Part shown: positions 53,682 to 61,984 of the stretch, in pieces
Numbering within the stretch: the stretch's first letter is position 1
How the letters are laid out: each line of letters starts with the position of its first letter
NCBI RefSeq assembly: GCF_001457035.1
Contig: NZ_KQ758617.1
Coordinates: forward strand, 1,364,001-1,428,000
DNA: 64,000 nt
DNA from: Fictibacillus enclensis
Lineage (GTDB): Bacteria; Bacillota; Bacilli; Bacillales; Fictibacillaceae
Direction of reading: 5' to 3'
Notes under the pieces: model-generated
What the model saw: only the letters and a program-made list of their open reading frames with translations
Database searches by the model: none
Told to the model about the DNA's origin: nothing
Translations under genes and position numbers: made by a program

Positions 53682-55781
53682 ATGGATCGGCTGTGTACGA
53701 TGTTTGGCGATCACTGCTTTGATGGTGAAATAGGAAATTTCATCACCAAGTTCATCTTTTAATGGCTTTAATTTTTCAGAACCCAGCGTTTCGATCGCAT
53801 TCAGAATTTTTTCTTCCTCCCCTTCGGGAATGATCCTGTTCCAGTCGAAATTCACGTTCTCTTCCGCACATCGGAGCAGATGGTTTTCAACCGTTTGTTT
53901 AGAAAGGCCTCTGATTTTTGCGATGTGTTCAATGGTGTGATTTTCATTGAACATAGCATAGGACTCGAGATGACTGTTTTTTTGATGGGTGTCTGCTTTT
54001 CTCTCAGTTACGGCTGTCTCTGTTGTCTGGGCTTTTATCGCATCAAGAAAGAGGGAACCATATCGGTCAAATTTTACCTGGCCAACCCCTTTGATCTTAA
54101 GCATATCTTCTTCCGTTTGCGGGATTTTCTCACTCATTTCCGTTAGTGCACTGTCAGCAAACACAACATAAGGAGGAACATTTTCTTGATCAGCCAGTTC
54201 CTTTCGCAAGGCTCTGAGGTGCTCAAACAGTTCGTTGTTTTGGGCAACCCTGACGACCATGTGCCGTTTTTCCTTCCGATAAACCTTTTCTTCCCCCTTG
54301 AGTACATGGACAGCACGCTGGGTAAGCATTAACACCGGATATTGACTGTCGGATAATTGAAGCAGGCCTTCCGCGGTTAAATAGTCAATCAGCTGCATGA
54401 TCTCTTTTTGAGAAAGATCCTTCATGAGTCCATAGGTTGACAGGGAAGTCAGCCCAAGCTCCTGAAGCCGTTTAGTACGTGATCCGTTAAGCACTTGGGC
54501 GACCACTGTTTTTCCAAAACGTTCATTCATGCGCTTGACGCAGGAAAAAACCATTTGTGCCTGTGTGGTGATCTCTTTCTGGTCACGCTCATCTGTACAA
54601 TTTCCGCATTTGCCGCAATCAGAGGCGGGTTCATCTCCGAAGTATTCCACTATAAACCGCTGGAGGCATTGTTCGGTGTGACAGTAGTCTGTCATCAACT
54701 GAAGTTTTTTGTATTCGTTGCCTTTTCTTGTTTCATCCTGTGTTCCTTGTTCAATCAGAAACTTTTGAAGCTGTACATCCCGTGGAGAGAAGAAAAGAAG
54801 GCATTCGCTTGGTTCCCCATCCCTTCCGGCACGTCCTGCTTCCTGATAATAAGCTTCAAGATTACGTGGCAGGTTGTAATGAATCACATATCGGACATTC
54901 GTTTTGTTGATTCCCATTCCAAATGCATTGGTCGCGACCATGATGGAAGTATCATCGTAGATAAACTGGTTTTGAGATTCGGAACGTTCCTCTTCCGACA
55001 GCCCCGCATGATATTTTGACGTGCGATAGCCTTGTTTAACGAGCAACCCGTGAAGCTGGTCCACCTCATTTCTTGTGGAGGCGTAAATGATTCCCGGGCT
55101 GGATTGGTTTTTTTCAATATATTTTAATAGAAATTCCCGTTTCACTTCATCCTTTATGATAGAAAAGGTAAGGTTGTCCCGTTCAAAGCCGGTCACTACC
55201 ATTTCCTCGATATTCAATTGGGAGCATATATCCTCTGTTACTTCCTTTGTTGCCGTTGCTGTCAGGGCAACGATGACAGGACGGGGATATAAGTTATTGA
55301 GCATATCCTTGATTCTGAGATAGCTTGGACGGAAGTCATGCCCCCATTGCGAAATACAGTGGGCTTCATCAATGGCAATCATTGAAACATTGATCTGTCC
55401 AACCAGTCTTCTGAAGCTTAGAGATTCAAGCCGCTCAGGGGCAATATAAATCAGCTGATACGTGCCTTTCTCAGCTTGCTGTAACCGTTCCTGGATTTCC
55501 TGGTCGGATAATGAACTATTAATATATGTAGAGGGTATTCCAGCATTTTCAAGAGAATCCACCTGGTCCTTCATAAGGGAAATCAGAGGTGAAATGACAA
55601 GTGTCACACCTTCGAGAAGCATCGCCGGAACTTGGTAGCAGAGGGATTTTCCGCCGCCTGTAGGCATGATGCCAAGCGTGTTTTTTCGTTGAAAAATGCT
55701 TTTGATCACTGCTTCCTGTCCAGGACGGAAGGAAGGGTAGCCGAAATGACGTTCTAATATTTGCTGTGCCAGATTAAGCAT
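53679..55781 (-). CDS. recQ: ATP-dependent DNA helicase RecQ
   Basis: The 700-residue 3'-5' helicase unwinds DNA in recombination and fork repair. It has Walker A MPTGGGKSLCYQ, DEAH box DEAHCISQWGHDFRPSY, motif VI region QEAGRAGRDGEPS, a zinc-binding RQC domain (four Cys, DCGKCGNC), an HRDC domain (about 515-595) and a C-terminal helix-turn-helix domain (about 615-695, HIAKIRGLSKQTVENHL). B. subtilis has RecQ and the shorter RecS; length and domain set fit RecQ. Ribosome site AAAGGAG. Confidence 0.96.
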   Translation of the reverse strand: MLNLAQQILERHFGYPSFRPGQEAVIKSIFQRKNTLGIMPTGGGKSLCYQVPAMLLEGVTLVISPLISLMKDQVDSLENAGIPSTYINSSLSDQEIQERLQQAEKGTYQLIYIAPERLESLSFRRLVGQINVSMIAIDEAHCISQWGHDFRPSYLRIKDMLNNLYPRPVIVALTATATKEVTEDICSQLNIEEMVVTGFERDNLTFSIIKDEVKREFLLKYIEKNQSSPGIIYASTRNEVDQLHGLLVKQGYRTSKYHAGLSEEERSESQNQFIYDDTSIMVATNAFGMGINKTNVRYVIHYNLPRNLEAYYQEAGRAGRDGEPSECLLFFSPRDVQLQKFLIEQGTQDETRKGNEYKKLQLMTDYCHTEQCLQRFIVEYFGDEPASDCGKCGNCTDERDQKEITTQAQMVFSCVKRMNERFGKTVVAQVLNGSRTKRLQELGLTSLSTYGLMKDLSQKEIMQLIDYLTAEGLLQLSDSQYPVLMLTQRAVHVLKGEEKVYRKEKRHMVVRVAQNNELFEHLRALRKELADQENVPPYVVFADSALTEMSEKIPQTEEDMLKIKGVGQVKFDRYGSLFLDAIKAQTTETAVTERKADTHQKNSHLESYAMFNENHTIEHIAKIRGLSKQTVENHLLRCAEENVNFDWNRIIPEGEEEKILNAIETLGSEKLKPLKDELGDEISYFTIKAVIAKHRTQPIH

Positions 55782-55951
55782 AAAATCTCCTTTCCAAAAA
55801 AGAGAGAGTAAAACTGCGGTTTAAAAAACTAAGGACAAAGATTAATTATACAACAATCAGCAAAAACCTGCAGAACTTATAAAAGGAGGTTCTTCAGTTT
55901 CCGCTGAAATTCGATGTAAAATGCTGGGAAAAGGGGAAACTTGTAGAAATT

Positions 55952-55968
55952 TGTAACATAACTGTAAC
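55952..55968 (+). promoter_or_regulatory. WalR-type box upstream of the NlpC/P60 gene
   Basis: TGTAAC-ATAAC-TGTAAC exactly fits the WalR (YycF) consensus TGTWAH-N5-TGTWAH. It overlaps a possible -35 (TTGTAA, 55951-55956, with TAAAAT at 55974-55979) and lies upstream of another (TTGTTA, 55984-55989, with TAGATT at 56006-56011). Use of the second promoter would make WalR an activator, as for other wall hydrolases. Confidence 0.7.
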
Positions 55969-56050
55969 CTTACTAAAATAGTTTTGTTAAGAAATTTTTA
56001 TAAGATAGATTTATTGGTAATGCAAGAAAATTTTAGGGGGAACGTACGAC

Positions 56051-56704
56051 TTGAAAAAATTACTTATGGGGTTAGGGATTGCCGGCGTATTGGCCGCAAA
56101 TCCAATTGTTGGACAAGCTGCACTTGGAGACCATACATTGAGATATGGAATGACACATACTGAAGTAAAGGATTTACAACAAACGTTAAAAACAAAAGGC
56201 TATTTTACCTATAGCGTAACACCTACTACCTATTTTGGAACTTATACGCAAAGCGCTGTTAAGAGCTTTCAAAAAGCTAAAGGACTTACAGCTGATGGAA
56301 TTGCCGGGCCGGCAACATTCAAGGCATTGGGCGTCACGAAATCGTATAGTGCCACAGCGATTGTTTCAACAGCTAAACAATACATAGGTGTGCCGTATGT
56401 ATGGGGCGGTACATCACCATCCGGCTTTGATTGCAGTGGTTATGTTTATTATGTTTTTAACAAATCGGCAGGAATTACGCTGCCAAGAACAACGGCAGAT
56501 ATGTACAAGCAGGGTACAAAAGTAACGACCCTGAAAACAGGAGATCTTGTTTTCTTTACAACTTATACAACAGGTGCCTCCCATGTGGGCATTTATATTG
56601 GAAACAACCAATTTATTTCTGCAACTTCTTCAAGTGGCGTATCGATTGTTTCCATGGACAACAGTTATTGGAAGGCGCGTTACTTGGGAGCAAAACGAAT
56701 CTAA
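56051..56704 (+). CDS. Secreted NlpC/P60 peptidoglycan endopeptidase
   Basis: The 217-residue protein begins at TTG 56051 behind AGGGGG. It has a signal peptide (about 1-24), a peptidoglycan-binding-1 domain (about 30-93, DLQQTLKTKGYF, AVKSFQKAKGLTADGIAGPAT) and a C-terminal NlpC/P60 domain (about 102-217) with catalytic Cys in FDCSGYVYYVF and His in ASHVGIYIG. It should cut D-glutamyl-DAP bonds in the wall. The WalR-type box upstream fits the regulon of cell-wall hydrolases. Confidence 0.93.
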   Translation: MKKLLMGLGIAGVLAANPIVGQAALGDHTLRYGMTHTEVKDLQQTLKTKGYFTYSVTPTTYFGTYTQSAVKSFQKAKGLTADGIAGPATFKALGVTKSYSATAIVSTAKQYIGVPYVWGGTSPSGFDCSGYVYYVFNKSAGITLPRTTADMYKQGTKVTTLKTGDLVFFTTYTTGASHVGIYIGNNQFISATSSSGVSIVSMDNSYWKARYLGAKRI

Positions 56705-56709
56705 TTGGA

Positions 56710-56751
56710 AAACCGGGGAACTTAAGCGAATTAAGTTCTCCGGTTTTTTTA
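56710..56751 (+). terminator. Terminator of the NlpC/P60 gene
   Basis: AACCGGGGAACTTAA and TTAAGTTCTCCGGTT pair with one wobble around GCGA, followed by T7. Confidence 0.92.
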
Positions 56752-56851
56752 TTTTCCTGATAATTGGGTATAAGAGTAAAAATAAAGTGAATGATGACAT
56801 GAAAACAGAAAAACAGGGAAATATAGGAAATGACAGGAGGGAATGAACAAA

Positions 56852-58378
56852 ATGACAAACAGCAAACTGCCGCAATTTTCCGAATCCTACTGGAGAGATT
56901 CCTTCACAGTGAAAGGATATGAACCTTTGAATGCTGACGATGAAGCGGATGTCGTTGTCATTGGAGGCGGGATTACAGGAATTACAACCGCCTATCTTTT
57001 AAGCAAAGAAGGTCAAAATGTTATCTTGCTAGAAGGAGGAAAGCTGTTAAATGGTACGACTGGACATACAACAGCAAAAGTCACGTGCCAGCATGGTATC
57101 ATCTATGATGAATTGATTCAGCACTTTGGAGAGGAAGTTACAAGGCAATATTATGAAGCAAATAATGAAGCGCTGAATTTTATGAAGGCAACCATTAAGG
57201 AACATAGCATTGAGTGCGATTTTTCCGAGCAGGATGCGATTATATATGCAGAATCCGAGCAGTACCTGGAGCAGGTAAAAAAAGAGTACGATGCCTACCA
57301 GAAGCTTGGCATCGATAGTGAATATCTGGAAGCCATTCCTTTGGATATTCCCGTTCTAGGTGCCGTCTCCATGAAAAAGCAGGGCCAGTTTCACCCTGTT
57401 AAATATTTGGCGGCCCTGGCCGATGAATTTGTAAAAAGGGGGGGGAGAATATTCGAAGGGACAACTGCTTCTGACATCCAAACCGGACCAAATCCGGTTG
57501 TCGTCACAAGGGAAGGGCATAAAGTGCGTTGCCGTCATGCAGTTGTCGCTTCCCACTTCCCATTTTATGACGGAGCAGGATTCTACTTTGCGAGGATGCA
57601 TCCTGAACGCTCCTATGCCATAGGAGTGAAAACAACGATGGACTATCCCGGCGGCATGTATTTAAGCGCAGACAGTCCGACCCGGTCAATCCGATACACC
57701 GAAAATAACGGGGAAAAGTTGCTCATTGTTGGTGGTGAAAGCCATAAAACCGGGCAGGATGAAAATACAGAAAAACACTATGAAGCGCTCCGCAAATTTA
57801 GCGAAGACGTGTTGGCAGCTACAGACATACCGTATCGCTGGTCTGCACAGGACCTTGTAACCTTGGATAAAATCCCGTACATCGGACCCATCACCTCTGT
57901 GCACAGCAACATATTAGTTGCCACTGGGTATAGAAAATGGGGGATGACCAACGGAATTTTCGCGGGCATGCTGGTGAGAGATTTGATTCTGGAACGGGAA
58001 AATCCGTACCGTGATGTCTTTACGCCTTCAAGGTTTAAAGCTGACCCAAGCTTAAAAACATTAGTTGTGGAAAATGCCGATGTCGCCAAACACTTAATAG
58101 AAGGAAAATTGGAGATGCCTGACCGGACGCCTGCCGATCTTGGACCGGATGAGGGTGCTCCTGTTACCTATAATGGGAAAAGAGCAGGTGCGTATAAGGA
58201 TGAACGCGGCCAGCTCTACGTATTGGATACGACCTGTACCCATCTTGGATGTGAAGTGGCCTGGAATAACGCGGAACGGACGTGGGATTGTCCATGCCAT
58301 GGTTCAAGGTTTTCCTATGAAGGAGAAGTCGTTGAGGGACCGGCTACCGATCCGCTGACAAAATTGAATGACGAATAA
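56852..58378 (+). CDS. yhfW: FAD-dependent oxidoreductase with C-terminal Rieske domain, YhfW-like
   Basis: The protein has an N-terminal DAO-type FAD domain (VVVIGGGITGITTAYLL near residue 32) and a C-terminal Rieske [2Fe-2S] domain (about 430-505) with CTHLGC and CPCHGS as cluster ligands. Length near 510 matches YhfW of B. subtilis, whose substrate is unknown. ATG 56852 is 11 bases from AGGAGGG; an in-frame ATG at 56843 is only two bases from it, so the choice is not certain. Confidence 0.9.
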   Translation: MTNSKLPQFSESYWRDSFTVKGYEPLNADDEADVVVIGGGITGITTAYLLSKEGQNVILLEGGKLLNGTTGHTTAKVTCQHGIIYDELIQHFGEEVTRQYYEANNEALNFMKATIKEHSIECDFSEQDAIIYAESEQYLEQVKKEYDAYQKLGIDSEYLEAIPLDIPVLGAVSMKKQGQFHPVKYLAALADEFVKRGGRIFEGTTASDIQTGPNPVVVTREGHKVRCRHAVVASHFPFYDGAGFYFARMHPERSYAIGVKTTMDYPGGMYLSADSPTRSIRYTENNGEKLLIVGGESHKTGQDENTEKHYEALRKFSEDVLAATDIPYRWSAQDLVTLDKIPYIGPITSVHSNILVATGYRKWGMTNGIFAGMLVRDLILERENPYRDVFTPSRFKADPSLKTLVVENADVAKHLIEGKLEMPDRTPADLGPDEGAPVTYNGKRAGAYKDERGQLYVLDTTCTHLGCEVAWNNAERTWDCPCHGSRFSYEGEVVEGPATDPLTKLNDE

Positions 58379-58382
58379 TGAA

Positions 58383-58425
58383 TAATAAAAGGCTTCCAGT
58401 AGTTGTTTACTGAAGCCTTTTTTTG
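58383..58425. terminator. Shared terminator of yhfW and the amidotransferase-like gene
   Basis: AGGCTTCCAGTAGT and ACTGAAGCCT pair, followed by TTTTTTTG. One arm encodes the last codons of the minus-strand gene, whose stop lies at 58407-58409. Confidence 0.87.
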
Positions 58426-59144
58426 TTGGCACGGCAGGCTCTTATGAACCCCTCAAGCAAGGTTGCCTGTGACGGGGTATCATTCAATTCCTCGGGATGC
58501 CATTGAACGCCAAGGATAAATTGTTTTGGATCCACGGATTCTATCGATTCAATCGCGCCATCGGGAGCAAAGGCAACAGGGCGGAGAGCTGAAGGTATCA
58601 ATTTAACTGCCTGATGGTGAAAACTGTTGACCCGTAAATTCGTCTTCCTCCCTGTCATGTCGTGCAGCAGGGAATTTTCCACAACAGCAATCGAATGAGT
58701 GGGCACACTGCGTGCGGCCTCCTGATGATGTTTGATGGGATTTTTCAGTTCGGAGCCCACATGCTGAATTATGGTGCCGCCGAGAGCGACATTTAAAATA
58801 CTCATTCCCCTGCATATGCCTAAAACAGGCTTGTTCTGCTCTAGGGCTTTGTTTAGCACTCCGATTTCATAATCATCTTGCTGCGGGTTTACTTTTCCAA
58901 GGTTGGTTACTGGTTCTTCGCCAAAAAAGGATGGATCAATATCATCGCCGCCTGGAAGCAGGAGACCGTCACAAAGAGCCAGACTTTCGCAGGCCGCTTC
59001 ACGATTAACAGACGGTATAAGAAAAGGTAACCCTCCAGCTTTAACAATGGCTTTGCTGTAGGCCAGGTTCAAAATAGAACTGTTGTTTCCCTTGTACATG
59101 GACGAAGAAACTGTAATCCCGATCACGGGGAGAATTCTGTTCAT
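58407..59144 (-). CDS. Gamma-glutamyl-gamma-aminobutyrate hydrolase family protein (class I amidotransferase-like)
   Basis: The 245-residue protein has the catalytic Cys in LGICRGMSILN and the His-Glu in GVQWHPEE, with LLLPGGDDIDPSFFGEEP, all as in the PuuD-like peptidase C26 family. It should hydrolyse a gamma-glutamyl amide; the true substrate is not shown by context, though ggt is the divergent neighbour. The C-terminal ANKKRLQ is encoded in the shared terminator. Confidence 0.9.
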   Translation of the reverse strand: MNRILPVIGITVSSSMYKGNNSSILNLAYSKAIVKAGGLPFLIPSVNREAACESLALCDGLLLPGGDDIDPSFFGEEPVTNLGKVNPQQDDYEIGVLNKALEQNKPVLGICRGMSILNVALGGTIIQHVGSELKNPIKHHQEAARSVPTHSIAVVENSLLHDMTGRKTNLRVNSFHHQAVKLIPSALRPVAFAPDGAIESIESVDPKQFILGVQWHPEELNDTPSQATLLEGFIRACRANKKRLQ

Positions 59145-59191
59145 GAATAACCATCCTTTCCTATCTTTCGGTGTCTACCAGTATGCCCAAA

Positions 59192-59212
59192 TATAATTGA
59201 ACGTTTGCAAAC
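59192..59212 (+). promoter_or_regulatory. ggt -10 box and GTTTGCAAAC palindrome
   Basis: TATAAT (59192-59197) is followed six bases later by the perfect 10-base palindrome GTTTGCAAAC (59203-59212), between the probable start site and the ggt ribosome site. The -35 box is weak, so an activator or another sigma factor may be involved. Confidence 0.5.
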
Positions 59213-59274
59213 TAAATCAGAGGGTAAACATAAACCTGAATTATCTAAAAATTCAAAATATGAGGAGGTTACGC

Positions 59275-61041
59275 ATGAAGCAAAAATTCTCCGTTTTTTT
59301 GATCATGGTTCTCAGTTTTTTTATTGTATTCCAGCCTGGTGAAGGACTGGCAAAGGCGTCACTGAAGCCCAAGAAAACCCATTCGTATTCACAAGTTGCC
59401 TACGGGCAGGACGGAATGGTAGCCAGCGCCACCCCTCTCGCTTCCAAAATTGGAGCGGATGTGCTCAAAAGTGGTGGCAATGCGGTTGACGCAGCAGTCG
59501 CCATACAATTTGCGCTCAATGTCACAGAGCCCATGATGTCGGGGATCGGCGGAGGGGGTTTTATGATGGTATATGATGCCAGCACCAAAAAAACTTCTAT
59601 TGTTGACAGCCGGGAACGTGCCCCTGCGGGAGCTGAACCCGATATGTTTCTTGGCGAGGATGGAAAACCAATTCCCTTTGAAGAAAGGGTTACTCAAGGA
59701 ACAGCAGTCGGAGTTCCAGGAACGTTGGCCGGCCTTCAAAAAGCGCTGGATAAATGGGGAACCAAGCCAATGAGCCTGCTTATCAATCCGGCCATTGGCC
59801 TGGCTCAGCATGGTTTCAGGATTGATTCAGTTCTTGCAAGATCAATTGAGGAAAGCAAAGAAAAGCTTTCCATCTCAGCGGCTAAAGATGTTTTTCTGCC
59901 GCATGGAAAACCCTTGAAAGAAGGGGATAAGCTCGTTCAAAAGAATTTGGCCAGGACCTTCCGCCTGATTCGCAAGGGCGGACCTGATGTGTTATACAAG
60001 GGTGAAGCCGGACGTGCACTTGCGCGGACAGTGCAAAAAAGAGGAGGTACGATCAAACCATCCGATCTTAGAAACTATCATGTGAATGTTGATCAGCCGG
60101 TATGGGGAGATTATAAAGGATACAGGGTCGCCAGCATGCCGCCGCCGAGTTCAGGAGGGGTTTTCCTCTTGCAGATGCTGAAGATGCTTGATAGCTACCA
60201 TTTATCACAGTACGACGTGAAATCGTGGCAAAAGTATCACCTCCTTGCCGAAGCCATGCATCTTTCTTATGCAGACCGGGCAGCTTATGCTGGTGACCCG
60301 GAATTTGTGAAGGTGCCAGTCAAAGGGCTTTTGCATCCGGATTATATTAAAGAGCGCCAGTCCCTCATTGGACTCGACCATATGAATAAGACGGTAAGGG
60401 CCGGAGATCCTTGGAAATATGAAAATGGCACGCCAAATTATAAGGTTGTACCCCAAAATGACAACAAAAAAACCGGCCAGACCACCCATTTTACAGTAGC
60501 CGACCGATGGGGAAATGTGGTTTCCTACACAACGACCATTGAGCAAGTGTTTGGAACCGGGATCATGGTTCCGGGTTATGGCTTTATGCTCAATAACGAG
60601 CTCACGGATTTTGATGCAGTTCCCGGTGGGGCAAATGAGGTCCAGCCCAATAAACGGCCGCTCAGCAGCATGACGCCGACAATCATCTTCAAAAATAATA
60701 AACCCTATTTAACTGTTGGTTCACCAGGCGGTCCAACTATTATCACTTCGGTATTACAGACCATTCTTCACTCTCTTGAATATAAGATGGAATTAAAAGC
60801 GGCTGTGGAAGAACCAAGAATATACACGAATAATGTGAACAACTATCAGTACGAAAAAGGAATTCCCGCCGATGTTATTTCAGAACTGAATGAAAAAGGG
60901 CATGCTTTTGGCCAGCCCGGCGATGAAATCGGCAACGTCCAAAGTATTTTTATCGACAGCAAAGAGGGCTATTTTAAAGGAGTGGCCGACTCTAGCCGAA
61001 ACGGTGCCGCCATTGGTGTCACGCTGAATAACAGAAAATAG
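59275..61041 (+). CDS. ggt: Gamma-glutamyltransferase
   Basis: The secreted enzyme (588 residues from ATG 59275, behind GAGGAGG) cleaves and transfers gamma-glutamyl groups from glutathione or polyglutamate. It has a signal peptide (about 1-27), GIGGGGFMMVYD, and the self-cleavage site before the catalytic Thr in GQTTHFTVADRWGN, giving large and small subunits. PLSSMTPTI and VGSPGGPTIIT near the C-terminus bind the substrate. A longer frame from 59197 crosses the palindrome and lacks a ribosome site. Confidence 0.96.
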   Translation: MKQKFSVFLIMVLSFFIVFQPGEGLAKASLKPKKTHSYSQVAYGQDGMVASATPLASKIGADVLKSGGNAVDAAVAIQFALNVTEPMMSGIGGGGFMMVYDASTKKTSIVDSRERAPAGAEPDMFLGEDGKPIPFEERVTQGTAVGVPGTLAGLQKALDKWGTKPMSLLINPAIGLAQHGFRIDSVLARSIEESKEKLSISAAKDVFLPHGKPLKEGDKLVQKNLARTFRLIRKGGPDVLYKGEAGRALARTVQKRGGTIKPSDLRNYHVNVDQPVWGDYKGYRVASMPPPSSGGVFLLQMLKMLDSYHLSQYDVKSWQKYHLLAEAMHLSYADRAAYAGDPEFVKVPVKGLLHPDYIKERQSLIGLDHMNKTVRAGDPWKYENGTPNYKVVPQNDNKKTGQTTHFTVADRWGNVVSYTTTIEQVFGTGIMVPGYGFMLNNELTDFDAVPGGANEVQPNKRPLSSMTPTIIFKNNKPYLTVGSPGGPTIITSVLQTILHSLEYKMELKAAVEEPRIYTNNVNNYQYEKGIPADVISELNEKGHAFGQPGDEIGNVQSIFIDSKEGYFKGVADSSRNGAAIGVTLNNRK

Positions 61042-61046
61042 GGAAA

Positions 61047-61084
61047 GAAGACGCATGGACAGTCCATGCGTCTTCTTTTTTTAT
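61047..61084. terminator. Shared terminator of ggt and the CBS-domain gene
   Basis: GAAGACGCATGGAC and GTCCATGCGTCTTC are perfect reverse complements around one base, with T7 on the right and A-rich flank on the left. Confidence 0.93.
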
Positions 61085-61741
61085 TTAAAATGCTGATTCA
61101 TGCTCCCGCAAATCTTCCACTTCCGCTACTTTAAATCCGCTATGTTCGAGTTTGTGGACGAGTTGATTCACCTGCTCTTCCATAACGGTCCGGTTGAGGG
61201 TGATGATGATTCTGCGCACGAACTGTTTTCCCGCATCCTGTGTAAATACACCTTCTATGTTGTATTCTTCTCCGATCGAGGAAAATAATTTTTTTAGTGA
61301 GCCTTTGCCTTCGGTTGTAGAAATGGTCAGCGAATATCCGCCTTTTTTTATCCCATAAGAGTCTTCAAGAATATCCATCACTTTTGAGTGGGTGACAATT
61401 CCCTGAAAATGTCCGTTTTGATCAAGAACGGCAAGGAAAGGGAGGCGTCTTATGGTAAAAAGAACTTTAAAGAACGGGGTATCTTCATACACAAAGGCAC
61501 TTTCATCTTTTAGCAGCTGACTCACAGGATCAGAGAGCTGTCCGGTTCCTTCAATCATATAATCGGATGTGGCTTCTTTGTATATTAAGCCCTTGAATGT
61601 CTGGTGATTTTCATCAAGAACGGGAATGCACCTGTACCCCGATTCAATCAGCTTTTTTCGGCTGTCTGCTATAGATGTATCTGCCGTAACATAGGTTACT
61701 TTGGTTTTTGGTACATAGTTCGACTTGATTTTTATTTCCAT
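61085..61741 (-). CDS. CBS-domain protein, possible cyclic-di-AMP-binding CbpA type
   Basis: The 218-residue protein has a tandem CBS pair (about 10-70 and 75-135; ESGYRCIPVLDENHQ, IRRLPFLAVLDQNGHFQGIV) and a C-terminal ACT-like domain (about 142-212, YSLTISTTEGKGSLKKLFSS). CBS pairs bind adenine nucleotides. The CBS plus ACT order matches proteins annotated as the cyclic-di-AMP receptor CbpA in Listeria and Bacillus; I infer that role but cannot see a ligand signature. Confidence 0.82.
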   Translation of the reverse strand: MEIKIKSNYVPKTKVTYVTADTSIADSRKKLIESGYRCIPVLDENHQTFKGLIYKEATSDYMIEGTGQLSDPVSQLLKDESAFVYEDTPFFKVLFTIRRLPFLAVLDQNGHFQGIVTHSKVMDILEDSYGIKKGGYSLTISTTEGKGSLKKLFSSIGEEYNIEGVFTQDAGKQFVRRIIITLNRTVMEEQVNQLVHKLEHSGFKVAEVEDLREHESAF

Positions 61742-61984
61742 CTCCCCCTCGAAATCATAATGGCTTCACTACTACCTTCGTCAGTGGCCTCCTGATCCCC
61801 TTTTCTTCTGAGGTGAAAGTACAAATGTAGCCATGTTTCTACTCTTCTGGTCCAAAGTCCTGTGTAAATTTTCCTCTTTTTTATCTTGATTTGTCGGATA
61901 TTTCCTTCTTTTGACGCAAGGAGTCAAACAAAATAACCAGAAATAGGTAAAGGTAATTCAATGTCTTTTCAAGGAGGCTATTTA

